A stretch of 64,000 bases of DNA from Saccharomonospora viridis DSM 43017 (GCF_000023865.1 NC_013159.1:4242001-4306000); one strand, 5' to 3'. Positions 26,916-35,918 are shown, counted from the first letter of the stretch. Notes: generated by a model not told the origin, from the letters alone. Program-made: numbers and translations.

Positions 26916-27713
26916 GTGCTGGAACAGCAGGTGAGCATGTCGACGGCAACCATGCTCACTCTCATCCGCCGCACCGGAGCCGAGCCACACACCGTATTGG
27001 CGACCACCCCGGTGTGGGAGGACGAACGCGCGCGGAAACAGTCCGAGGAACGGGCCAACACCGAGTTGGCCCGTCTCGGGCTGCATGACGGACACAACGT
27101 GCACCCGGATCTGCTGGCCACCGTGAACGCCATCGCGAATCCCGCGTTGGAGTACTACGCGTGGGTCAACGGTAGGTACGAGGACCGGGCCTTGAACTAC
27201 ACGGTGCTGGCCGGGTCCGGAGCCGGTGAGGCATTCGTACTGGTCCGCAACTCCGATTCGGACAGTGTGGCTCTCGGGTGTGTCCACCCGAACGAATTGA
27301 TGGAGAACTTCATCGCCCAGCTGCCGCCGCTGAATCCCGGCCGTGGTCAGCCGATGCAGGTGCCGAAGAGCGAGATGTCGGGCGGTGCGCCGCGACGGGA
27401 CTTCGACGGCGAGAACTTCTCGGTGATGAGCAACGGACGGCGGAGCGCCACGGCGACCGAGGTGGCGGAGATGCGCCGCATCCTCCAACTCCCCCGGTTG
27501 GGCGGAGGAAGCCTGTACGTGGCGGCGCGGAGTCGTAGCGGCAGGCGGGAACGCGCCGAACGTCCGGTGAACTACATCGACACCCCCGAGGGGCGTTGGC
27601 TGACCGAGGAGGTGCCGGGCAGCGGGGAACCGATGATCGCCTTCCACCCGGCGTCACCACAATTACTCGTCCAGCGGTTACGGAACGCACAAAGCCGACT
27701 GCCCATCACCTGA
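26916..27713 (+). CDS. EspG-family ESX secretion chaperone
   Basis: 265 residues, cytoplasmic. EspG proteins bind PE/PPE-type substrates and keep them soluble before export by type VII secretion. Family features include GRYEDRALNYTVLAGSGAGEAFVL in the central sheet, ARSRSGRRERAERPVNYIDTPEGRWL and the C-terminal GEPMIAFHPASPQLLVQRL. GTG start at 26916. Encoded 40 nt after its presumed client. No EccC, EccD or MycP core gene is in the window, so the secretion machine must be elsewhere. Confidence 0.85.
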   Translation: MLEQQVSMSTATMLTLIRRTGAEPHTVLATTPVWEDERARKQSEERANTELARLGLHDGHNVHPDLLATVNAIANPALEYYAWVNGRYEDRALNYTVLAGSGAGEAFVLVRNSDSDSVALGCVHPNELMENFIAQLPPLNPGRGQPMQVPKSEMSGGAPRRDFDGENFSVMSNGRRSATATEVAEMRRILQLPRLGGGSLYVAARSRSGRRERAERPVNYIDTPEGRWLTEEVPGSGEPMIAFHPASPQLLVQRLRNAQSRLPIT

Positions 27714-27764
27714 CGCGTTACCGCCCGTTCAGCCTACGGTGCGATCACTCAACGCTTCGTAACG

Positions 27765-28002
27765 TTATCCACAGGTCTAGTCCTGGGGCGACCTCCCGCC
27801 CCAGGACGCGACACGCCGAAGAGTGCGTTTCGCGCGACACGCCGACAGATCACACACAAAGTTCTCCACAAGTTATCCACAGGGCCTGACCTGCGTTTTT
27901 CATGGAATAGACATAAGTTTTCCCCAGGTTATCCACAGGCTGCAACGCGCTTGTGGATAACTAGGGCCAGTCATCAACAAGTTATCCACAGCTGTATCCA
28001 CA
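27765..28002. promoter_or_regulatory. DnaA-box cluster ahead of dnaB
   Basis: The 427-nt gene-free stretch 27714-28140 holds five perfect TTATCCACA boxes: 27765-27773, 27873-27881, 27929-27937 and 27982-27990 on the plus strand and 27952-27960 on the minus strand. One-mismatch boxes lie at 27862-27870 (TTCTCCACA) and 27994-28002 (GTATCCACA). It is a non-coding, relatively AT-rich patch in a GC-rich region. Likely roles are DnaA titration or control of dnaB. Confidence 0.85.
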
Positions 28003-28140
28003 GGTGGAATTGCGATGCTCCGTCCGAGCGATCTAGCGTGCCCGCACAGAAGGTGCGAAACGTGGGCCCGATCGCCCGCCCGCACTCGGTAAAACGTCGA
28101 ACAGGCGTTCGATCATCCTTTCCGGGAGGTGCCTGCACCA

Positions 28141-29520
28141 GTGGCGATCACCGACGACCGCGGTTCCGCGTTCACCGGCGAACACGGTGGGTTCGAGCGC
28201 CAACCACCTCAGGACACGGCGGCGGAGCAATCGGTACTCGGCGGCATGTTGCTGTCCAAGGACGCCATCGCGGACGTCGTCGAAGTCCTGCGCCCCGGCG
28301 ACTTCTACCGACCCGCCCATCAAGCCATCTACGACTGCATCCTCGACCTCTACGGACGAGGTGAACCCGCCGACCCGATCACCGTTTCGGCCGAGTTGGA
28401 GCGACGAGGCGAACTCGCCAGGGTGGGCGGGGCGCCCTACCTGCACACACTGATCGCCACCGTGCCCACGGCGGCCAACGCCGGGTACTACGCCAGGATC
28501 GTGGCCGAGAAGGCGATCCTGCGCAGGCTCGTGGAGGCGGGCACCCGCATCGTCCAGTACGGCTACGGTGCCGACAACAGCGACGGGGGCGACGTCAACG
28601 AGGTCGTCGACCGCGCGCAGGCCGCCATCTACGAGGTCACCGAACGACGCACCAGCGAGGACTACGTCGCGTTGGAGGAACTGCTCCAGCCGACGATGGA
28701 CGAGATCGACGCCATCGCCTCCAGGGGCGGTACCGCGCAGGGCATTCCGACCGGTTTCGCCGACCTCGACGAGGTCACCAACGGGTTGCATCCCGGGCAG
28801 ATGATCATCATCGCCGCGCGTCCCGGTGTGGGGAAGTCGACCCTGGGGCTGGACTTCGCCCGCTCCTGTTCCATCAAGCACGGCATGACCAGCGTCATCT
28901 TCTCGTTGGAGATGAGCCGCACCGAGATCGTGATGCGCATGCTGTCGGCCGAGGCGAAGATCAGGCTCACCGACATGCGGGGTGGGCGCATGTCCGACGA
29001 CGACTGGACACGACTGGCCCGGCGCATGAGTGAGATCAGCGAGGCGCCGTTGTTCATCGACGACTCGCCGAACCTCACGATGATGGAGATCCGCGCCAAG
29101 GCGCGGCGATTGAAGCAGCGCCATGACCTGAAGCTGATCGTCGTCGACTACATGCAGCTGATGACCTCGGGTAAGCGGGTCGAGTCGCGGCAACAGGAGG
29201 TCTCCGAGTTCTCCCGGCAATTGAAGCTGCTGGCCAAGGAGCTGGAGGTGCCCGTGGTGGCGATCAGCCAGCTCAACCGTGGCCCGGAACAACGCAACGA
29301 CAAACGCCCCATGCTGGCCGACCTGCGGGAAAGTGGTTCGCTGGAGCAGGACGCCGACGTGGTGCTGCTCATCCACCGGCCTGACGCGTGGGAACGTGAC
29401 GACCCACGCGCGGGCGAGGCGGACCTGATCCTGGCCAAGCATCGGGCGGGGCCGACGAGCACCATCAGCGTGGCGCACCAGCTGCACTACAGCCGCTTCG
29501 CCGATCTCGCTCACGACTGA
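28141..29520 (+). CDS. dnaB: Replicative DNA helicase DnaB
   Basis: 459 residues. N-terminal domain QDTAAEQSVLGGMLLSKDAI onward, linker, then the RecA-like domain: Walker A ARPGVGKST at about 226-234, FSLEMSRTEI, Walker B LIVVDYMQLM and the R-finger region near the C-terminus (LILAKHRAGPT). No intein interrupts it, unlike M. tuberculosis DnaB. GTG 28141 chosen because GGGAGG lies 11 nt upstream. Hexameric 5'-3' helicase of the fork. Confidence 0.97.
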   Translation: MAITDDRGSAFTGEHGGFERQPPQDTAAEQSVLGGMLLSKDAIADVVEVLRPGDFYRPAHQAIYDCILDLYGRGEPADPITVSAELERRGELARVGGAPYLHTLIATVPTAANAGYYARIVAEKAILRRLVEAGTRIVQYGYGADNSDGGDVNEVVDRAQAAIYEVTERRTSEDYVALEELLQPTMDEIDAIASRGGTAQGIPTGFADLDEVTNGLHPGQMIIIAARPGVGKSTLGLDFARSCSIKHGMTSVIFSLEMSRTEIVMRMLSAEAKIRLTDMRGGRMSDDDWTRLARRMSEISEAPLFIDDSPNLTMMEIRAKARRLKQRHDLKLIVVDYMQLMTSGKRVESRQQEVSEFSRQLKLLAKELEVPVVAISQLNRGPEQRNDKRPMLADLRESGSLEQDADVVLLIHRPDAWERDDPRAGEADLILAKHRAGPTSTISVAHQLHYSRFADLAHD

Positions 29521-29579
29521 CTTCGCGATCAGGGCGCGGAAAACGTATTTGGCGATCGGGCCTCACTTCAGTACCTTTG

Positions 29580-29597
29580 TTGTTGAAGTTTCAACAA
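29580..29597. promoter_or_regulatory. Palindromic operator in the dioxygenase leader
   Basis: TTGTTGAAGTTTCAACAA: 8-bp arms around GT, ending against the ribosome site AAGGAGG of the LigB-like gene. TTGAA..TTCAA palindromes are typical MarR/HxlR-type operators. No such regulator gene is in the window. Confidence 0.6.
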
Positions 29598-29608
29598 GGA
29601 GGATCTCG

Positions 29609-30385
29609 ATGGCCATCGATCGTCCCCCCGTCCTGTACCTCAGTCACGGCGCCCCACCGCTCGCCGACGACCCGCAGTGGACCCGTGAGCTCGCGGACTG
29701 GGCGTCCGCACTGCCGCGGCCACGAGCGATCCTCGTGATCTCCGCGCACTGGGAGGAGGCTCCGCTCACCCTCGGCGCGACCACGACGGTTCCGCTCGTC
29801 TACGACTTCTGGGGATTCCCCGAGCGGTACTACCGCGTGACCTACCCCGCGCCCGGCGCCCCCGAACTCGCGGCCAAGGTCACCGCGTTGCTGCGTTCCT
29901 CCGACACCCCGGTCCACCACGATCCCACCCGAGGACTCGACCACGGCGCCTACGTCCCCCTCAAGGAGATGTTCCCCGCCGCCGACATCCCGGTCCTCCA
30001 GGTGTCGATGCCGTCCCTGGACCCGACGACACTGTTCGACCTCGGCCGCAAACTCGCACCACTTCGCGACGAGGGAGTGCTCATCATCGGCAGCGGCTTC
30101 TTCACCCACAACCTGAGCGCGCTGAGCACGAGCGTCGACGGTCCTCCACCCGCATGGTCGGTCGAATTCGACCACTGGGGCACCGAGACACTCGCCAAGG
30201 GCGACATCGACACGGTGCTCGACTTCCAGCACAAGGCACCCGCCGCGGCGCTCGCCCACCCGCGTACGGAGCACTTCGCACCGCTGTTCGTCGCACTCGG
30301 CGCGCACGACGCCACCCACGCTCCCCGAACCGTGATCGACGGCTTCTGGTTCGGACTCGCGAAACGCTCGTTGCAACTGGACTGA
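29609..30385 (+). CDS. LigB/DODA-type extradiol ring-cleavage dioxygenase
   Basis: 258 residues of the class III non-haem iron dioxygenase superfamily (DOPA 4,5-dioxygenase/YgiD type). Iron-ligand His residues occur in YLSHGAPPL at the N-terminus, ISAHWEE near residue 45 and further on in GLDHGAYVPLKEMFP and GSGFFTHNL. Substrate would be a catechol-like compound, or the protein may serve in quinone detoxification; not decidable. ATG 29609 with AAGGAGG. Probably controlled by the palindrome at 29580-29597. Confidence 0.9.
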   Translation: MAIDRPPVLYLSHGAPPLADDPQWTRELADWASALPRPRAILVISAHWEEAPLTLGATTTVPLVYDFWGFPERYYRVTYPAPGAPELAAKVTALLRSSDTPVHHDPTRGLDHGAYVPLKEMFPAADIPVLQVSMPSLDPTTLFDLGRKLAPLRDEGVLIIGSGFFTHNLSALSTSVDGPPPAWSVEFDHWGTETLAKGDIDTVLDFQHKAPAAALAHPRTEHFAPLFVALGAHDATHAPRTVIDGFWFGLAKRSLQLD

Positions 30386-30457
30386 GCTGCCCCTTCGTCG
30401 AATCGAGACGAACCAGGTCACAGCCACGGCACGAGACAAGACCGATACGGTTACCTC

Positions 30458-31732
30458 GTGAGCGAGTCGGGAAACGGATCTGGGGGCCGTAACGGCCGCG
30501 CGAAGAGCACGAAGCCACTGTTGTCCGAGGAGGCGGACGTCGTCGGCTGGGTACCCACGGGACTACGGGTGTGCGCCGCCCTGTCCTGGCGTTTCCTCGT
30601 CGTGGTGGCGGCGATCTACGTCGTGGTCTGGCTCGTCGGCTACCTGTCTTTCGTGGTGGTGCCGGTGGCCATCGCCCTGCTGCTGGCCGCCCTCCTCGCA
30701 CCCGCCGTGCAGCAACTGGTGAAGTACCGCATTCCGCAGCCCGTGGCCGCGGCGATCGTGCTGATCGGCGGCCTCGGCATCGTCGGCGCCCTGTTGACGT
30801 TCGTGATCACCCAGTTCACCGCGGGCCTGCCCGCCCTGCAGGAGAAGGTGAACAGCAGTCTCGACCGGGTCAACGACTGGCTCATCAACGGGCCGTTGCA
30901 CCTGCGCGAGACCCAGATCGTCGACTTCGTCAACAACGCCGTCGACTTCCTCCAGGAGAACCAGGCCGCCATCGCCGACAGCGCTCTGTCCACAGCGGGC
31001 GCCGTCGGGGAGATCCTCACCGGACTCCTGCTGACGCTGGTCGTCCTCGTCTTCTTCCTGGCACACGGCCAGCAGATCTGGAACTTCCTGATCCGTGGCG
31101 TGCCGGCACCCGTGCGCAAACGGGTGGACCTCGCCGGGCGTCGCGGTTTCGCGTCGCTCGTCAGTTATGTGCGAGCCACGGCGGCGGTCGCCGTGGTGGA
31201 CGGCGTGGGTATCGGCATCGGCCTGTGGATCGTCGGCGTGCCGCTGGCCATCCCCCTGGCCACACTGGTGTTCCTCGGGGCCTTCATCCCCATCATCGGA
31301 GCCGTCGTCACCGGGGCGGTCGCCGTGCTGGTCGCGCTGGTGACCAACGGGTTCGTCACCGCGCTCATCGTGCTCGCCATCGTGGTGGGCGTCATGCAGC
31401 TCGAAGGCAACGTGTTGCAACCGCTGCTGCTGGGGCGGGCCGTGCGACTGCATCCACTGGCCGTCATCCTCGCCATCACGGCGGGGATGACCACCGCGGG
31501 CATCACCGGTGCGCTGTTGTCGGTGCCGTTGCTCGCCGTGTTGAACTCCGGCATCAAATCACTGGCCCAAGAGGCGTCCGAGGGCGACGCCGAGCCGGAG
31601 GCCACCACAGCCCCGGCCAAGCGGACGTCCCCGACCACCCCGGTGTCCGATACCGACGGTGACGACGACAGCCTCGACGAGCCGCCGTCGAACGGCTCGG
31701 ACTCAGCTCGCAAGGAGCCAGACCCGGCATGA
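30458..31732 (+). CDS. AI-2E/PerM-family membrane transporter
   Basis: 424 residues with the UPF0118 pattern: paired N-terminal helices (FLVVVAAIYVVVWLVGYLSF), an extracytoplasmic amphipathic region (LPALQEKVNSSLDRVNDWL), then further helices with IPIIGAVVTGAVAVLVAL and the conserved LEGNVLQPLLLGRAVRLHPL. Acidic, Thr/Pro-rich C-terminal tail. Substrates differ across the family (quorum signal, ions), so none is named. Its stop overlaps the kinase ATG. TACGGT lies 6 nt before the GTG. Confidence 0.85.
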   Translation: MSESGNGSGGRNGRAKSTKPLLSEEADVVGWVPTGLRVCAALSWRFLVVVAAIYVVVWLVGYLSFVVVPVAIALLLAALLAPAVQQLVKYRIPQPVAAAIVLIGGLGIVGALLTFVITQFTAGLPALQEKVNSSLDRVNDWLINGPLHLRETQIVDFVNNAVDFLQENQAAIADSALSTAGAVGEILTGLLLTLVVLVFFLAHGQQIWNFLIRGVPAPVRKRVDLAGRRGFASLVSYVRATAAVAVVDGVGIGIGLWIVGVPLAIPLATLVFLGAFIPIIGAVVTGAVAVLVALVTNGFVTALIVLAIVVGVMQLEGNVLQPLLLGRAVRLHPLAVILAITAGMTTAGITGALLSVPLLAVLNSGIKSLAQEASEGDAEPEATTAPAKRTSPTTPVSDTDGDDDSLDEPPSNGSDSARKEPDPA

Positions 31733-32880
31733 GCACCACCTCGAGTTCGTTGCGTGATCCCGCGACACCGTTGTGGTGGGGCACGATCGTGCTCCGCTGG
31801 ATCACGTTCGGGTTCGCCTTCAGCGCCGTCCTGGTGCACCACGACGGCTACGTCCGCCCCTGGCTGGCGTGGACGGACCTCGGGGCGATGCTGGTCTGGA
31901 CAGCCGTGACCAGCGTCGCCTACGCACGTTCCTCCGGACGCAAGGCATGGCTCGTGGTGACCGACGTGGTCGTCACGAGCTCGATCATGCTGACCTCGCC
32001 GCTCGTGCTGTCCGAAGTCCAGTACGAGGAACTCGCCCCACTGGTGACGACGGTGTGGGCGGCCGTGCCCCCACTCGTGGCGGGCGCCAGGTTCGGGGCC
32101 GTGGGAGGCGTCATCGCGGGGCTGGTCATCGCGGTGGGCACGGGGATCGCCAGGCTCGAACTGAACCTCGACGTGGCCCGCGACGGCGTGCTGCTGACCG
32201 CCAGCGGACTGCTGTTGGGGGTCACCGCCACCACGGCCCGCCGTTCGCAGGCCGCATTGGCCCGGGCCATGCGCAGCGAGGCCGCAACGGCCGAACGGGA
32301 ACGTCTCGCGCGTTCCATCCACGACAGCGTGTTGCAGGTACTCGCGCGCGTTCGGAGACGAGGTTCCGAACTGGGTGGCGAGGCCGCCGAACTCGCCCGG
32401 CTGGCGGGAGAGCAGGAGATCGCACTGCGGGCGTTGGTCACCACGGAACCGACCGGTCACTCGGAGGACGACACCTCGGACCTGCGTTCGGCACTGCAGA
32501 TCCTTTCGACGTCCCGGGTGCAGATCGCCGCGCCCGCCGGAGAAGTTCCGATGCCGTCGAACGCCGTCACCGAACTCGTCGCCGTCGTCAGGGAAGCTTT
32601 GTCCAATGTGGATAAACATGCGGGACCGTCGGCCAAGGCGTGGGTCCTGCTCGAAGACCTGGGGGAGGAAATCGTGCTGACGGTCAGGGACGACGGCCCG
32701 GGAATCCCGCCGGGCAGGCTCGAGGAGGCCCTAGCCGAAGGGCACCTCGGCGTCGCAAAGTCGATCAGAGGCAGAGTCACCGAGCTCGGCGGCACGTGCA
32801 CGCTCGAAACCGCCCCCGGCGAGGGCACCGAGTGGGAAATACGGGTCCCGAGACCGAGATCAGGGAGGAAGAACCGATGA
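31729..32880 (+). CDS. Sensor histidine kinase with PspC/MacS-like layout
   Basis: 383 residues. About five membrane helices (residues 15-165), then the phosphoacceptor helix ARSIHDSVLQVLARV, and an ATPase domain with N box VREALSNVDKHA, DDGPGIPPGRL and EGHLGVAKSIRGRV. The small loop-free sensor region fits an intramembrane- or envelope-sensing kinase. Start overlaps the AI-2E stop (ATGA) and its stop overlaps the regulator start, so transporter, kinase and regulator form one unit. The sequence encoding the N box contains a chance DnaA box (32607-32615). Confidence 0.88.
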   Translation: MSTTSSSLRDPATPLWWGTIVLRWITFGFAFSAVLVHHDGYVRPWLAWTDLGAMLVWTAVTSVAYARSSGRKAWLVVTDVVVTSSIMLTSPLVLSEVQYEELAPLVTTVWAAVPPLVAGARFGAVGGVIAGLVIAVGTGIARLELNLDVARDGVLLTASGLLLGVTATTARRSQAALARAMRSEAATAERERLARSIHDSVLQVLARVRRRGSELGGEAAELARLAGEQEIALRALVTTEPTGHSEDDTSDLRSALQILSTSRVQIAAPAGEVPMPSNAVTELVAVVREALSNVDKHAGPSAKAWVLLEDLGEEIVLTVRDDGPGIPPGRLEEALAEGHLGVAKSIRGRVTELGGTCTLETAPGEGTEWEIRVPRPRSGRKNR

Positions 32881-33527
32881 CGGTGTCGGTCATGATCGTC
32901 GATGACCATCCGATCTGGCGTGACGGTGTCGCCCGCGACCTCGCCGAACACGACTTCGACGTCAAGGCCACCGCGCCCGACGGCGAGTCGGCCATCCGCA
33001 TCGCCCGCGCCGTCCGACCCGACGTGGTGTTGATGGACATCAACCTCGGCGACACCTCGGGCGTGGACGCGACCAGGGCGATCACGAACGAACTACCCGA
33101 CACCCGGGTGCTCGTGCTCTCGGCGAGCGGCGAGCACAACGACGTCCTCCAGGCGGTGAAGGCGGGCGCCTCGGGTTACCTCGTGAAGTCGGCGTCGGTG
33201 GCCGAACTCGTGGACGCCGTGCGGAGGACGGCGGAAGGCGACCCCGTGTTCACCGCGGGACTGGCGGGCATGGTGCTCGGTGAGTACCGACGGATGGCCG
33301 ACTCGCCCGACATGGGCGACCCACCCCCACGGCTCACCGAACGCGAGACCGAGGTGCTGCGGCTGGTCGCCAAGGGGCTCACGGCGAAACAGATCGCCGA
33401 CCGGCTCGTCATCTCGCACCGCACCGTCGAGAACCACGTGCAGTCGACGCTGCGGAAACTCCAACTGCACAACCGGGTGGAGCTGGCCCGGTACGCCATC
33501 GAACACGGCCTCGACCGGGACTTTTGA
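32877..33527 (+). CDS. Response regulator, NarL/LuxR family
   Basis: 216 residues. Receiver: IVDDHPIWRDGVARDL, phosphoacceptor Asp in VLMDINLGD, VLVLSASGE and the Lys in YLVKSAS. DNA-binding LuxR domain: LTERETEVLRLVAKGLTAKQIA, then SHRTVENHVQSTLRKL. ATG 32877 overlaps the kinase stop (ATGA). Cognate of the preceding kinase. Confidence 0.95.
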   Translation: MTVSVMIVDDHPIWRDGVARDLAEHDFDVKATAPDGESAIRIARAVRPDVVLMDINLGDTSGVDATRAITNELPDTRVLVLSASGEHNDVLQAVKAGASGYLVKSASVAELVDAVRRTAEGDPVFTAGLAGMVLGEYRRMADSPDMGDPPPRLTERETEVLRLVAKGLTAKQIADRLVISHRTVENHVQSTLRKLQLHNRVELARYAIEHGLDRDF

Positions 33528-33600
33528 GCCGTTCCCTTGGGGGACCGTTCAGGGATTCTCCCGGATCACGCAAGACGTTCCGGTACCTAGCATCGGAGCA

Positions 33601-34260
33601 ATGAGCGAGGAACAGAGCAACGAGGAACAGCTCTCGGCGGAGCAGCGCAGACTTCGGGAGCTCCGGGTCTCCGACCAGGAGCGAGAGCACGTCGTCGAAT
33701 TGCTGAAAACCGCCACCGGGCGGGGCCTGATCGACCTCGACGAGTTCAGTGAACGGGCCGACACCGCCTACGCCGCGCGCACCAGAGGCGAACTGAACAA
33801 GGTCCTCATCGATCTGCCGGGCCTGGTGCACCCCGAGGCCGCCGTCATCGGAGTCGGCAATCGGACCGTCGCGGCCGGTGTGACCGTGCCGATCCCCGTG
33901 CCGGGCGAACAACTCGTCCTCCGCGCCCACGGTTCGAACCTGGTGCGCAAGGGGCAGTGGACGGTGCCGTCGGCGATCCTGGTGCGCAACCGTTACGGCG
34001 ACGCCCGCCTCGATTTCAGCGAGGCGAACATGACCAGTGACGTGGTGCACATCGAGCTCGACGTGAAATGGGGGTCCGTCCACCTCATCATTCCCGAGCA
34101 CGCGTCGCTGGACCTCAACGCGTTGAACGACGTGAAGTGGTCGAGCGTGAACGACAAGACCCGAGGGGGGACGGGCGCTCCCCGGTTCGTCGTCACCGGC
34201 CGCCTCACAGGCAGCTCCCTGAACGTCCGGCACCCACGCAGGGGCCTGTTCTCGTTCTAG
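33601..34260 (+). CDS. DUF1707 domain protein
   Basis: 219 residues. The DUF1707 domain at about 22-75 reads LRVSDQEREHVVELLKTATGRG then LDEFSERADTAYAARTRGEL; it is a short SHOCT-like helical module. The C-terminal half is predicted beta-rich (LDFSEANMTSDVVHIELDVKWGSVHLIIP), resembling LiaF-type cell-wall-active antibiotic response domains. No membrane helix is evident. TAGCAT sits 7 nt before the ATG. LiaF-like proteins modulate adjacent kinases, so a tie to the upstream kinase is plausible but inferred. Confidence 0.8.
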   Translation: MSEEQSNEEQLSAEQRRLRELRVSDQEREHVVELLKTATGRGLIDLDEFSERADTAYAARTRGELNKVLIDLPGLVHPEAAVIGVGNRTVAAGVTVPIPVPGEQLVLRAHGSNLVRKGQWTVPSAILVRNRYGDARLDFSEANMTSDVVHIELDVKWGSVHLIIPEHASLDLNALNDVKWSSVNDKTRGGTGAPRFVVTGRLTGSSLNVRHPRRGLFSF

Positions 34261-34271
34261 AAGTCCGCCGC

Positions 34272-35918
34272 CTAGGCCTCCTTCGCCGCCACCCGGGCGG
34301 CCACCGACGTGGGAGCGGCCAGTGCGGCGCGAGCGGCCCGTTCACAGTCGTCGAAGGTCACCGACGCGATACTCGCCCCCACCGCACGTACCGAACCGGC
34401 GTTCATGGACAGGCTGCTGCTACCGAGGCCGACGAGCACCCGTGCCAACAGCGGATCGGCGGCGGCTTCACCGCACACGCCCGCGGGTTTACCCTTCTCC
34501 TTCGCCGCCTCACCGACCATCGCGATGAGCCGCAACAGGGCGGGCTGCCACGGGTCGTTCAGCGCGGCGACCGCACCCAACTGCCGGTCGGCGGCGAACG
34601 TGTACTGCGCGAGGTCGTTGGTACCCAGCGACACGAAGTCGACGGCGTCGAGCACCTCCCGGGCCGTCAGGGCGGCCGAAGGCACCTCGATCATCACGCC
34701 CACCCGGGACAGTCCCGCCGCCCGCACCCGCTCGGCGAACCACGCCGCCTCCTCGGCCGTGGCGATCATCGGCGCCATCACCGACACGTCGGCCTGCGTC
34801 TGCGCCACGGCGCCCGCGATGGCCTCCAACTGCCGGTCGAGCACACCCGTGCGTTCGATCGACACCCGGATACCCCGCACTCCCAGCGCGGGGTTGGGTT
34901 CCGCCTCCTGCGACAGGAACACGAGGGGCTTGTCCGCACCGGCGTCGAGCGTCCGCACGATCACCGGCTTGCCCGCGAACGGTTCGAGCACGGCCGCGTA
35001 CGCTGCCCGTTGTTCGTCCACGGTGGGCTCGGAATCGACGTCGAGATAGCAGAACTCGGTGCGGAACAGGCCGACTCCCTCGGCCCCCGTCTCCGCGGCG
35101 GCCCGAGCATCGGCGGGTGCCCCCACGTTGGCGAGCACCTTGACACGCCGACCGTCCGATGTCGCGCCCACCCCGTTCCACTCGGCGCCGGCGGCCTCGG
35201 TCGCCGTCACCACGGGCGCGTCCTTCGCCACAGCCGTCACCACACCGGTGTCCCCGTCCACGGACACGGCCTCGGCCTCGAACGACAGCGCTCCCTTCAC
35301 CGCCACGACGGCGGGGATACGCAACGACCGCGCGAGGATGGCGGTGTGACTGGTCGGGCCGCCCTCCTCGGTGACGAGGGCGAGCACTCTGGCGGGGTCG
35401 AGTGCGGCGGTGTCGGCGGGAGCCAGGTCCCGGGCGATGAGCACACTCGGGCGTTCCAGGTTCGGTACACCGGGCGGCTCGATCCCGAGCAGTTCGGCGA
35501 TGATGCGATCGCGCACGTCCTGGATGTCACGCACCCGTTCGGCCATGTAACCGCCCGCGGAGGACAACGCCTGGGCGAAGTTGTTCGCGGCTTCGTACAC
35601 CGCCCGTGCCGCCGGGATGCGTTGCGCGGTGACGAGCTGCTCGGCCTGACTCACCAAAGCCGGGTCGGCGGCCATCGCGGCCGTGGTCGTCAGGATCGTC
35701 GCGGCGTCACCGCTCGCCGCCGCGGCCATCGACTCCAGTCGCGCGGCCACGGCCTGTGCGGCGGGCGCGATCCGCGCCGCCTCCGCGTGGGGATCGTCGG
35801 GAGCGGGCGTACTCGCCGGCTCCTCGATCGACTCGGTGACCCGGACGACGGGACCACTCGCGCGGCCGGGGCTCACTCCGACCCCGGAGACCTGCGGTTG
35901 GTGCATGCTTACGCTCAC
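34272..35918 (-). CDS. ptsI: PTS enzyme I (phosphoenolpyruvate-protein phosphotransferase)
   Basis: 548 residues. It takes phosphate from PEP and passes it to HPr. The phosphorylated His 191 lies in GGPTSHTAILARSL. The PEP-binding barrel has GVGLFRTEFCYL, the ERTG-type region and GTNDLAQYTFA, and the C-terminal Cys is in GKPAGVCGEAAAD. Starts at a GTG overlapping the ribokinase-like stop; an ATG 4 codons later is possible. HPr and EII genes are not in the window. Confidence 0.95.
   Translation of the reverse strand: MSVSMHQPQVSGVGVSPGRASGPVVRVTESIEEPASTPAPDDPHAEAARIAPAAQAVAARLESMAAAASGDAATILTTTAAMAADPALVSQAEQLVTAQRIPAARAVYEAANNFAQALSSAGGYMAERVRDIQDVRDRIIAELLGIEPPGVPNLERPSVLIARDLAPADTAALDPARVLALVTEEGGPTSHTAILARSLRIPAVVAVKGALSFEAEAVSVDGDTGVVTAVAKDAPVVTATEAAGAEWNGVGATSDGRRVKVLANVGAPADARAAAETGAEGVGLFRTEFCYLDVDSEPTVDEQRAAYAAVLEPFAGKPVIVRTLDAGADKPLVFLSQEAEPNPALGVRGIRVSIERTGVLDRQLEAIAGAVAQTQADVSVMAPMIATAEEAAWFAERVRAAGLSRVGVMIEVPSAALTAREVLDAVDFVSLGTNDLAQYTFAADRQLGAVAALNDPWQPALLRLIAMVGEAAKEKGKPAGVCGEAAADPLLARVLVGLGSSSLSMNAGSVRAVGASIASVTFDDCERAARAALAAPTSVAARVAAKEA

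Noticed and set aside
27714-28140. The chromosomal oriC itself
   Set aside because: dnaA and dnaN are absent and the parAB-rsmG-jag order places oriC beyond the right edge; treated as a DnaA-box cluster instead.
32607-32615. Perfect DnaA box within the kinase gene
   Set aside because: Single copy inside the codons of the conserved N box; no cluster.
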